Of a stretch of DNA of 64,000 nt, positions 19,581-28,900 are shown one piece after another (position 1 is the stretch's first letter; each line of letters starts with the position of its first letter). The notes under the pieces were generated by a model, which saw nothing but the letters and a program-made list of their open reading frames with translations, ran no database searches and had not been told where the DNA came from. The position numbers and the translations under genes were made by a program. The stretch is from Histomonas meleagridis (Eukaryota; Parabasalia; Tritrichomonadida; Dientamoebidae): positions 1,178,001 to 1,242,000 of the forward strand of contig WSYJ01000060.1 in NCBI GenBank assembly GCA_020186115.1. Reading direction: 5' to 3'.

Positions 19581-21584
19581 TTATTCACTAACAGGGTGTT
19601 TTCGAGTGCCGTTTGCACGGAATTCTCTTTCCAAAATTTTCTCTATTTTTTTGATTGCGTAGAAGTACGGCCCCGCTTTTGGCTCCTTCTCTATCAGCTC
19701 CTGGTATTCCTTTCTTTCTTTTCTTTCTTCCTTATCCAGCGGCTCTTCCATTTCTTCCTCTTCTTCCTTCTTCTCCATATTTTCCACGTTTTGTTTTTCC
19801 TTATTCCATTCTTCGAATTTTTCTTTAAGGATTTCTTCGTTTTCTTTTATCTGTGTCAAAAGTTCTTTTTCACGATTTAAACAATTTTCATATTCAGCAT
19901 ACGCATCTTTATAACATTGTTTCGCATATTTTAAGTCTTTTCGTATCATTAATTCATCTTCGTCAATTACAGGAACACCATTTATAGGTGGAAGTCGACT
20001 TTTTTCTTTGTCTTCAAGTTTCCCTCTTAATTTATCGATTTCTGATTTATGTTCGTTTACGATAATTGCGATTTCTCTTTTTCGTTTTTTCACTTCGGAA
20101 ACTTCTTCTTTTTGATTCATAATTTCTTCAGATATTTCACTTCCTTCAGAATTCTTAAAGATTTTCCATAGTTCTTCTTGTGTTGGCATAAGAGGAAACA
20201 CTGCTAATCCATCACTATCATCATTAATAGTTAAGTTTGTTTCTACATGTGTAACATCGTCGTTTTCTGTTTGCTTCGCTGTAAATATATATTTCTCGCG
20301 AAGTTGTTCTTCCGCAGCTACTTTTTGTGCGCGATATTTCTCTTTCATGATTTCAAGTGCTGCACGAACTTCATAAAGTGAACGAATCGGAAATTGTTGA
20401 ATCGCATCAGAAAGAAACGATGTGACAGTATCAGAAAGCGCTTGTTTTTCTTGGCGATCTGGTTCTGTATATGATATAGCAGGCGTTTTAGCACGTAATT
20501 GTGAACGTATTTCATCGATTTCCTTTTGGAGTCGTTTGATGTGATTTTGTTTATGTTCTTTAAGATTAAGAATATCATCTGATGTTTCGCCTTGCATACG
20601 TGCGGCAAATTTAAGAGTACTTATAGTGGAAGGCAAATCTGCTGTCGCAAAGGATACATGAGAAATGATTGTTCGGTTAGGTAATGAGTCTTTGAGGAAA
20701 TGTGTTAACGGGCAACTGCGATATGGAATATGATCTTCTGCAATAAGAACACGTTCAAGTACAGTGTTGGTACGATTTATTGAAGCTTGACGATGGAATT
20801 CGGCATTCTCGCGATCTAACGTATTAAATTTAACAGGTGATGCCATGTCAACAAAATTGAGCTTGGAATGAAGTGGTTGCTTGGTGGATGGCTGAGGAAC
20901 ATCAGAATCTAGCCAAAGAGTAAAAACGCATGTTGTTTGTAAATGATTAGGATTGATGTTTCTGAAGGCATTTCCCATAAAAAGTCGCTCAAGGCCGCTT
21001 TGCTCATCTGTGATAATTGGAGAAAATAAGTTTTTGACAGAAATAGAACCATCGCTAGATTCAACAATTTTGAGTTCGCGAGGTTCTTGTCCATTAAAAG
21101 CATTAAGAACATCAAACAATTGTTCATTCCAAAGTTCAATATACGAGCAACGAACTTTTATTTTAATTTCTGGTTGTGTAGTGATTTTTTGAAATATGTA
21201 TGATATTGAACGAGGAATTAAGCCACGGTTTTGATAATCATTGTATGGTCCATTAAGTGTGTATGTTTTACCACTACTAGGACCTCCATTACATATGATG
21301 CATGATGATATACCATTAATTAAATCATCAAGAGCTTGTTTATTTGTTATTAAAAATAAGCCCTGTTGATCAGTGTTTTGCAAAATAGATCCAAATTGAA
21401 AAGAGTAAGAAGAAATTTGATGTTTTAAAAAAGAGCGAGGACGCTTTTTTAATGATTTAACTGTGATGCTTTGTTCGTCTTCACCAATTGTAATATATTC
21501 TTCTGCAAAATCTTCTGTTGGTTTCACTCGAATCAAAACATTTTTTTTTTGCTTCATTTTTTTAACAAACAAAACCGTTTTCAT
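19581..21584 (-). CDS. Kinesin-9 family protein with degenerate switch regions
   Basis: The N-terminal motor (about 14-335) follows kinesin-9 (KIF9): NVLIRVKPTEDFAEEY, P-loop GGPSSGKT at 100-107, NRGLIPRSISYIF, SYIELWNEQLFDVL, INRTNTVLERVL, IPYRSCPLTHFLKDSL and STLKFAARM. A long charged coiled coil follows (about 345-640). Kinesin-9 motors act in cilia and flagella. Here switch I reads NPNHLQTT at 211-218 instead of the family's Ser-Ser-Arg-Ser-His, and switch II reads VDMASP at 245-250 instead of Asp-Leu-Ala-Gly-Ser-Glu. The P-loop Lys is kept, so nucleotide may still bind, but hydrolysis and force generation are doubtful. ATG 21584 gives 667 residues; the Met at residue 10 is an alternative start. 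Confidence 0.8.
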   Translation of the reverse strand: MKTVLFVKKMKQKKNVLIRVKPTEDFAEEYITIGEDEQSITVKSLKKRPRSFLKHQISSYSFQFGSILQNTDQQGLFLITNKQALDDLINGISSCIICNGGPSSGKTYTLNGPYNDYQNRGLIPRSISYIFQKITTQPEIKIKVRCSYIELWNEQLFDVLNAFNGQEPRELKIVESSDGSISVKNLFSPIITDEQSGLERLFMGNAFRNINPNHLQTTCVFTLWLDSDVPQPSTKQPLHSKLNFVDMASPVKFNTLDRENAEFHRQASINRTNTVLERVLIAEDHIPYRSCPLTHFLKDSLPNRTIISHVSFATADLPSTISTLKFAARMQGETSDDILNLKEHKQNHIKRLQKEIDEIRSQLRAKTPAISYTEPDRQEKQALSDTVTSFLSDAIQQFPIRSLYEVRAALEIMKEKYRAQKVAAEEQLREKYIFTAKQTENDDVTHVETNLTINDDSDGLAVFPLMPTQEELWKIFKNSEGSEISEEIMNQKEEVSEVKKRKREIAIIVNEHKSEIDKLRGKLEDKEKSRLPPINGVPVIDEDELMIRKDLKYAKQCYKDAYAEYENCLNREKELLTQIKENEEILKEKFEEWNKEKQNVENMEKKEEEEEMEEPLDKEERKERKEYQELIEKEPKAGPYFYAIKKIEKILEREFRANGTRKHPVSE

Positions 21585-21726
21585 TTAAACAAACATTCTG
21601 AAAAAACATTGCGAATAGAAACATATTAAAAGTTTAAACATATATGCAACTAATTTGATTCTGTTAAAAATCCGGATGAGCAAATAAACAACTTTTTATG
21701 GAATGATTTATTGCTAACAAATGGAA

Positions 21727-21966
21727 TCATTCGATTTTTCGATTTAGCTTTTCGGCATATAAATTAAGCTCTTCATCTGTAAGTGACTCTGGTGCTTGGA
21801 CAGGCTCGTCAGAATCAGAATTAATGTTTGGAAACAAAGGTGTTGAATCTGTATCATCTGTAACAATTTGATCCAAAACAATTGGGTTTATATTTGGTAT
21901 AACAAGATTAGCATATTGTTGCATATCATTTTCCCTTCTTTTGCAAAGACTAGTTACACATCCCAT
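21727..21966 (-). CDS. Microprotein with a predicted N-myristoylation/palmitoylation signal
   Basis: From ATG 21966 the product has 79 residues and starts MGCVTSLCKRRENDM. Gly2 with Cys3, Ser6 and Cys8 followed by basic residues is the pattern of dually acylated membrane proteins such as Src-family kinases. The rest is acidic and Ser/Thr/Pro-rich with a helical end (SLTDEELNLYAEKLNRKIE). An upstream in-frame ATG at 22026 would add 20 residues and hide the signal, so the inner start is preferred. No known family is recognised; a peripheral membrane adaptor is a guess. It lies divergently to the FKBP gene, 172 bp between the preferred starts. Confidence 0.5.
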   Translation of the reverse strand: MGCVTSLCKRRENDMQQYANLVIPNINPIVLDQIVTDDTDSTPLFPNINSDSDEPVQAPESLTDEELNLYAEKLNRKIE

Positions 21967-22061
21967 TGTCACTTTTCGGTTATTCAGCAGGTATTGAATT
22001 GACAGAGTATGTTTTCGTTTTGGCATAATTTTGAAGCAGAAATTCAGTCTTGACGATTGAA

Positions 22062-22067
22062 ACCGTC
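22062..22067. promoter_or_regulatory. ACCGTC (AACGGT-like) motif in the divergent region
   Basis: AACCGTC lies between the divergent microprotein (ATG 21966) and FKBP (ATG 22139) genes, a variant of the AACGGT motif seen near other starts. Its assignment to either gene is unclear. Confidence 0.25.
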
Positions 22068-22138
22068 ACTCGGAACTTTTCAACGCATATCTGTTCGTAT
22101 TTAATTGAATAATTTACAAAAAATTACTTTTCAAGGAT

Positions 22139-22543
22139 ATGTTCCTTCTGCCCTTGTTTATAAATCATGTTTTTTCTCTAAAAAAGGTAAGTAACCAACT
22201 TAAGATCGGGATTATCCGTGAAGCAAAAACATGTAAAAAATTTGTTGAAGATGAAAATATGGTTTATGCACATATTGTCGCTCGTGTAGAAGGAAAATCA
22301 GACCCTATTTACGATACATACAAGGAAAACAAGCCAATGTATTTCAAAGCCAATAATACTCATTTTATTTCTGGTTTTAATCTTGGAATACGTGGTGCAT
22401 GTGAAGGAGAAATAAGGAGAATAACAATACCACCAGAACTTGCTTACAAAGGGGAATATGTTGAAGGTCTTTTTGAACCTTATTCAACATGGATTGTTGA
22501 TGCAGAAATCCTTGAAGTGATCAAAGAACAAGTTCTCCTTTAA
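22139..22543 (+). CDS. Secretory-pathway FKBP-type peptidyl-prolyl isomerase, divergent
   Basis: 134 residues: a hydrophobic N-terminus (MFLLPLFINHVFS) that looks like a signal peptide, then one FKBP domain with LKIGIIREAKTCKKF, YDTYKENKP, FISGFNLGIRGACEGEIRR, IPPELAYKG and WIVDAEILEV. This matches small ER FKBPs of the FKBP2/FKBP14 kind, which assist folding of secreted proteins. The pocket has changed: the Val-Ile-x-Gly-Trp motif is Phe-Ile-Ser-Gly-Phe, so the floor Trp is lost, while the Asp of YDT and the Tyr of LAYKG remain. Isomerase activity and drug binding may be weak. The tail LEVIKEQVLL has no ER retrieval signal. It begins with ATG at 22139. Confidence 0.75.
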   Translation: MFLLPLFINHVFSLKKVSNQLKIGIIREAKTCKKFVEDENMVYAHIVARVEGKSDPIYDTYKENKPMYFKANNTHFISGFNLGIRGACEGEIRRITIPPELAYKGEYVEGLFEPYSTWIVDAEILEVIKEQVLL

Positions 22544-22732
22544 ATATCATCTGTATTTTGTCAATAAAATAATTGTTTTCATTCGGAATTATTTTGCAAA
22601 AATTTTCAAAATTAACAAAAATTGTTTCAAATGATTTACATAATGTTTTTGGAAATATATCATTCAATAATTTCCAAAAATAATTTACGAAAATCAAAAT
22701 AGAAAAATGATAAAAACTTTTTTCAATAAGAT

Positions 22733-25549
22733 TTATTGTTTAGATGGATTGTTTTTGAAGAATTCTTCCCATATTTCTGTTCCAAGTGAGAATGAATTAA
22801 GGCTTCTTACCAATTGAGAGTCACCATTGTGTAAAGTTAACCATGTTACTGGGAATTTATTTGGATACATTTCTTTATCACCTTTCCAAGATTCAGGTAT
22901 ACCTTGGTCATAATAATGAATATCAACTGTTCTAATTCCAGGATAACGATTATCTGTAGTACGTAGGATTTTATCGTGGCTATCAGTATAATAAATTGTT
23001 CTAATCCAACCATCATCATCATATCTGGCACCATAAATAGATTGTGCATGTCCATTTATGAAAAAATCGATATTCCAACCAATAAATTTTTTGTTATCGA
23101 AACAATCTGTAATAAATTCATTAAATTCTTTTTTCGTAACATAATAATCTCGATTTGTCATATTAGTTAATGATATATTTTTAAATACATTTTTGAAAAA
23201 TGCTCCATGTTCGTTATCACTACTACCTTGAATATACCATTTATATATATCCGTGGATAATCGAACTTCATTTGGGAAATATTGTTTAATTTCATTAAAT
23301 ACTGCACTATGTTCCGCACCATCAAATGTTGAATTGGTTTTATTAGTGATATTAGGATATAATTGATAATATTTTTTGATATTTTCTTCATTATTTGCTA
23401 AGAAATGATGAATTGCATTTGAAGCATGTGCATGGCCAGACATGTGTGAATCTTTTCCTCTTGGTTGAGCTTTTTTAACATCCCACCATTTGTCTCCTTG
23501 TTGCCATGGACAAGTTAATTGATGTTCAAAATGTTTGATTCCAACCCACCTATGTTCCTTTAATTCATTCATTCCTGACATCCATACTGTTTTTCCTTTG
23601 TATTTTTCGCTTTTTCCATCATTATTTCTGCCATTTTCAAGATAATGAGCATAAAGTTTTAAGTCAGTATTTAAAGTATTAGATGGAATACGATGACCAA
23701 GTTCATATTCTGCAGAACCACTTGGTGATTTACCCCAACCTGTTAATTTTGCATTAGTTTTTATAATTGTGAAATTGGGTATGAATGCATCATTTTTATG
23801 ATGATATGTTTTATCAACATAAAATGGTGAAATATTTCCTGAACCACCTTGCAAATCAAATGTTACAGTATAATAATTTGTAGACCATTGTGCATACATA
23901 TGAATTATTTGATCTTTAACTTTATATTCATCTAATGTGAACGGTTGATAATAGGAATATAAAAATTGATATTGTTCTTTATTTGTTGACCAACCGATAA
24001 ATGCTTTATTATCAGATGTCGTAAGTTTTGGTGGTCGCTCAAGTAAAACTTTATTAGCTGAACCTATAGTTCCAATTTGTCCTTCAATTTTTCCTTCTCC
24101 ACCATTTAGATCATAAACAATTAAACATTGACCTTTTGGAATATTAAGTTTCCAACCTGCATAAAATGTCAATGATTGTGAAAAAGAAAATGGAAACTTG
24201 AAGCGTGTTTCAGGTGTACATTCAGGTGAAATATACCAACCATTAAATGTATATCCTGTATTATGAAATGCTGAAACAAAATCATCAATAATTGCTCCAG
24301 ATGAAAATGATTTTGCAGGCATTGAACCAAATCCTCCATTAGGATCGAATTTAATCATTCCATCGACTTTATATTTAATCCATTTTGCATAAACGCTAAT
24401 ATTTTTTATTATTATAAATGGTAATGAAATCTGTGATTCATTTCTTAGATCTATTGATGTAAACCAACCAGCAAAAACATAATTTTCTCTTTGTGGTTGT
24501 TGTAAATTATAGATTTTAGTACCATCTAAATATTTTTCATTCATGTTTGGAGTTTTTTCATCATTAAAATAAAAAGTTATATAATGATAAATATAGTTTT
24601 TCCAGATTGGTTTAAATGTTACATTACGAGTAAATGTATAAGGAAACACAACCTTTTGATGTTCTTCAACAGAAAGCATTTTAACAAAAGCTGTTTCATA
24701 AAATCCATCGAAATATTGATCAGATGATGGAGGATTAAATGTATTTAATATTTCAAGTACGGGTTGAGTAAATGAACATTCTAATGGGTCCATTGTTCCG
24801 TTAGCTCCATTACCTTCAAATGTAATTACTCCAGCAAATCTTGATAACTTTTCCCATTTTGGATATAATGTATAATCTTTATCAAATTTTGTTGGAAATT
24901 TAACAGGTTTTTTCCATTCATAATCATAATACCAACCTGTAAAAGCATACAACGTACGTCTAAAACCATTTGGAATACTTTGAACTAAAGTTTCAGTGGT
25001 ATAATGTTGTTCATTCATTATTCCAACTGCACCTAATGGATGGAAACTAATTGTAATTGTTTTAATAGATTTATTCCATTTAGCATAAAATGTTTTATCA
25101 TCTTCAAATATATATGGGAATTTTACCATAGTTGAACAATCTGGAGTATTACACCAACCATCAAAGTCATATCCATCTTTTGTGAAATTATTTGGTAAAT
25201 CAGAGATAACTTGCCCGAGACTATAAGCTAGCTTGAATTGCCTACCAACAGCAGTGTTAGGATCAAAAGTTATATAATGTATATCAGGGGGGTTTGTCGG
25301 TTGAGGTACACTCGTAGGTATGCTAGATGTAAATGAAGGTGTCAATGTATTATTTATTTGGTTATCATCAACACTATTATTGCGTGTAAGGACAACTGAA
25401 ACGACTATAATAAGTATCACAGCCACTGCACCAACTGATGCTCCAATAATTAAAGGTAATTTTTCTTTTGGATTGCATTTATTTTTGTCTTCCAAAATTT
25501 TTAAAGCATCATCATTGTTAATTAACTCATCAGTTAAATTTTCCTGCAT
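22733..25549 (-). CDS. Type II surface protein: seven InlB-type B repeats and an IdeS/Mac-like domain lacking the catalytic Cys
   Basis: 938 residues: a 30-residue cytosolic N-terminus, a membrane segment at 31-54, a Thr/Ser/Pro linker, then about seven Listeria-Bacteroides (InlB B-repeat) units with the pattern GWY, FxFP and YAKW (for example YDFDGWCNT followed by TFYAKW) to about residue 640. The C-terminal part resembles the IdeS/Mac cysteine peptidase family (MEROPS C66), known in bacteria for cleaving antibodies. His834 in NGHAQSIYG and Asp856 in YYTDSHD fit the catalytic His and Asp, with the family's 22-residue spacing. The nucleophile position is Ser704 in HMSGHAHASN. It is therefore probably an inactive or altered homologue. 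Both domains are bacterial in type, suggesting lateral transfer. Orientation puts the C-terminus outside the cell. Confidence 0.7.
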   Translation of the reverse strand: MQENLTDELINNDDALKILEDKNKCNPKEKLPLIIGASVGAVAVILIIVVSVVLTRNNSVDDNQINNTLTPSFTSSIPTSVPQPTNPPDIHYITFDPNTAVGRQFKLAYSLGQVISDLPNNFTKDGYDFDGWCNTPDCSTMVKFPYIFEDDKTFYAKWNKSIKTITISFHPLGAVGIMNEQHYTTETLVQSIPNGFRRTLYAFTGWYYDYEWKKPVKFPTKFDKDYTLYPKWEKLSRFAGVITFEGNGANGTMDPLECSFTQPVLEILNTFNPPSSDQYFDGFYETAFVKMLSVEEHQKVVFPYTFTRNVTFKPIWKNYIYHYITFYFNDEKTPNMNEKYLDGTKIYNLQQPQRENYVFAGWFTSIDLRNESQISLPFIIIKNISVYAKWIKYKVDGMIKFDPNGGFGSMPAKSFSSGAIIDDFVSAFHNTGYTFNGWYISPECTPETRFKFPFSFSQSLTFYAGWKLNIPKGQCLIVYDLNGGEGKIEGQIGTIGSANKVLLERPPKLTTSDNKAFIGWSTNKEQYQFLYSYYQPFTLDEYKVKDQIIHMYAQWSTNYYTVTFDLQGGSGNISPFYVDKTYHHKNDAFIPNFTIIKTNAKLTGWGKSPSGSAEYELGHRIPSNTLNTDLKLYAHYLENGRNNDGKSEKYKGKTVWMSGMNELKEHRWVGIKHFEHQLTCPWQQGDKWWDVKKAQPRGKDSHMSGHAHASNAIHHFLANNEENIKKYYQLYPNITNKTNSTFDGAEHSAVFNEIKQYFPNEVRLSTDIYKWYIQGSSDNEHGAFFKNVFKNISLTNMTNRDYYVTKKEFNEFITDCFDNKKFIGWNIDFFINGHAQSIYGARYDDDGWIRTIYYTDSHDKILRTTDNRYPGIRTVDIHYYDQGIPESWKGDKEMYPNKFPVTWLTLHNGDSQLVRSLNSFSLGTEIWEEFFKNNPSKQ

Positions 25550-25970
25550 TATTTATTTGTGAACAAAAAAAATATGATATTTTTATCCAAATGTGATATC
25601 AAATTTCTATTATTCAGTAGATAAACAAAATTCCCTACATAAAATTATAAGAGTTCATAGCTTGAGAGGTTTTTTAGATTGAGGTTTTTCCGTTCTCGTC
25701 TCTTTGATCAAAGTTTAGACAAAAAATTTTGACTTCTTTTTAAACGAAAAAAAAAAAAAAACCAGAAACTACAGGACATGCAATTTTGTTCTTCATAATA
25801 AGGGGAAAAAAGGAAAAGACAATAGTTGAATCAAAAACATTATGATTACTATATAATAATAATAATAAAATGAAATTATAATAATTTTTAATTTATTATT
25901 ATCAAATTACTGTTACTACAATTATTCCAAAAAATATTTAAATATATTTAATAAATACTATATTTATTAT
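25550..25970. other. Intergenic, with an A-run and ATT/ATA microsatellites
   Basis: About 420 bases upstream of the surface-protein gene and downstream of the RapGAP gene. There is a run of A at about 25746-25760 and ATA/TAT-type repeats at about 25855-25910. No gene is seen. CCGTT occurs near 25690, too far from the start to count as a clear motif. Confidence 0.5.
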
Positions 25971-28900
25971 TTAATTATCTTTACATTCAAGTACCGAAGA
26001 TATTGGATTTCCGTTTGTTATATCCGACCAAATCTTTGCGTCGATTAGCACCGAGTTTTCTTTTCTCGGCCTTTGCAAGTCCATCAACAAAGCTGCGACA
26101 CGTACCACCGGCCCCACCAAATGTCGTGGCAATATAATTCTCTCAAAGAACTTCACGTATTTTTTGTCCGATGTTTTTTCCGACACTGAAAACAAACCTT
26201 TGCCCAATGGTCTAATCTCGATCAAACAAGTCGCCTTTTGGAACATCGACATTTCGATAGCCGAATTTTGGTCATTATACCAAATGATTATTACATCGGA
26301 ATCCTTTAGGTTATTACGATTTGATTTTTCGACGAGTGGTAACACGTAATAAATAACTTCATTAGATTTATCTTCCCAATATATTGCGTATTCACCAGAT
26401 TTAAATGAAGATTCTTTATTTTTAGCTTGATAAAACTCTTGTAAACTTATTGTGTCACCAATTGACATTAAAAATCGCTTAAAATCATTTGTTATCTTTG
26501 AAATGTCAATATCTAAAATTTCATTAAGTTTTGTTTGACCTTTTCCAATATATATTATCGAAAATGTTCTTTTAATTTTGTCTTGTTTAGATACTGCCAC
26601 TAAAGCTTTAGTGAAACCTTCTTGATCAGAAATCGTGAAAAGTTTCTTTGCGCGATTAGTTACAATTGCATCGTATATGATAAATGATGGCTGATATGTT
26701 AAAAATGGTAATGAAGGAGAATCTTTAGCTGAAACTATATTTGATTTATTAGTTTCGTTATATTTATAATTAAATCGAATGTCATAACGTGATGTACCAT
26801 AAGTAGTTGAATGATATAAACTTAAAATATTATCATCATTAAATTGAAATGAATCTAAAATATTATTCACATCTAAAACTTCGAAATTCGGCTTTTCTGG
26901 TATTGTAAAGACTTCGAAATCTTTATTAAAGTTATTTTCATAAAAAGAAAAACATTTTTCTAATATGTTTTCATAATGATCTCTTCGTTGGCTTCTATAC
27001 ATATTAAAATATTTATAAATTTCTTTAAATGTTGGACTTTTAAGTTCACTTAATAATAATATATTCGTATAAAACATTAATATCTTTTTAACATCTGCTT
27101 CAACAGGTCTATTGTTTACCATGAAATCAAATAAATTCTTCGCAATATTATATAATAACTTTGGCGATTTATTTATTAATTGTTTATAAAACATTGGAAT
27201 TATATAAATAATATTATTAATAAATGATATGTTTTTAATTGTTGAATTTCGAGTACAAATATCAAATATATCTGTAAGTGTTTTAGAGAAATCTTTTGTT
27301 TTAGTATTTAATACTTCATTAATAAATAATATGAAAATAGCAGAGCCGAAGTTTTCTTCCAAAATAAAATCTCTATCAGTACAATACTTCTTCAGAAATT
27401 GTAATCCATCATCATGATTATTACTTAAATAATCAGATAATACTATATCAGAAGCTATATAATTAAATATTATCGATGAATTATCACGTATAAATGCATT
27501 ATTTAAATTCGTTTTATATATGTTCTTTTTTAATAGTTTAAATAATGTTAAAGAAAATGGTATTGGTGATAATGCAACATTCATTGAACTTAACAAACAA
27601 TTATCATGCATATTATTTTTGTTGGTTGACGAACTTAAAATCTTTGGATTTTGCATTAAAAATTTTAATATTATTATACCAAATTGTTGTGTTGCATATT
27701 TGGTATAAAATGAATGTTCAATAATATTATTAATGATTTTATATGTCGATTCATTAAAAAGCGCATTACAAAAACCAATTAATTTTTGTAATAATTTGGT
27801 AAATATAAATTCATTTAATTCAGTCTTTAATTTGTTATCTAAATAGACTTTACATAATATATTTACCATCTTTTGTTGAAGAGTATTAAAGTTCTCAAAA
27901 GAAGATGGTTTAGTAACTGTTTGAAATGATTCGATAAAATGTAAAATGAAATTTTCGATTTTTTCTTGATCCCAATCTTCACTACTTAGACGTAAATAGA
28001 AGAATTTTGGAGAATTATCAGTAGAAAATCCATATATATTTACATAATCAATAGGTTTTATATCTTTTTTAGATAAAATAATACCGAATTGTTCTGCAAA
28101 TGATGTGAAAAAGTCAGTACTCAAACCAGGATGATCTTTATCATTTAATGAATTTAAATGTCCACTTGATAATATATTTGAAATTCGATTCGAAAACAAA
28201 ACTGGATTTATTACTTTGAATTCAGATAAAGAAGAAAAATATATACAAATCATTTGCATGAAAGAATGTGAATTCCGCATTAAAAACATTTGTTGAATAA
28301 ATATATTTTCGATTTCATCTAGAGATAAACCATTATAAAATGATTGTACAATTAATGACTTCGTAATTAAGACAATTTCGATAAAGTTCGATATTATCAT
28401 TAAACGATTTTGTTTAACATCAACTTTATTAATTAATAATGTATGAAGTACTTCAATTATCTTATAACAAAATAAAATAATTGGAGTCAAGATTTTAGGG
28501 GATTGTTTATCAATACATATTTCTCTTAATGTATTAATTGTTGTCGTTTCTGCTTGACTTTGAAAAAATGTTAATAGATATGGTTTATTAAAGAATTGTT
28601 CCGAAAATAAAAATTCTTGAACTGCGTTATTATAAAATAAGTTTTCATATGATTTAATGTCTGTTAATACATAATCAAATGGTTTAACTAATAAAATTTT
28701 ATGTGGAAAACTTTCTTTAATAAAATTAATAAATGTTTGAAGATATGTATCATATGTACTAATTGGAAACATATCAGAAACACAAACTAAGATATTAGAC
28801 GTAAACTCAGCTAACTTAAAGTCAGAATGTGTGAATTTATAAGTGGATTGTAATTTGGAATCAAGACTTTTAAGAAGAATTTGGAGAAATAAAAATGAAA

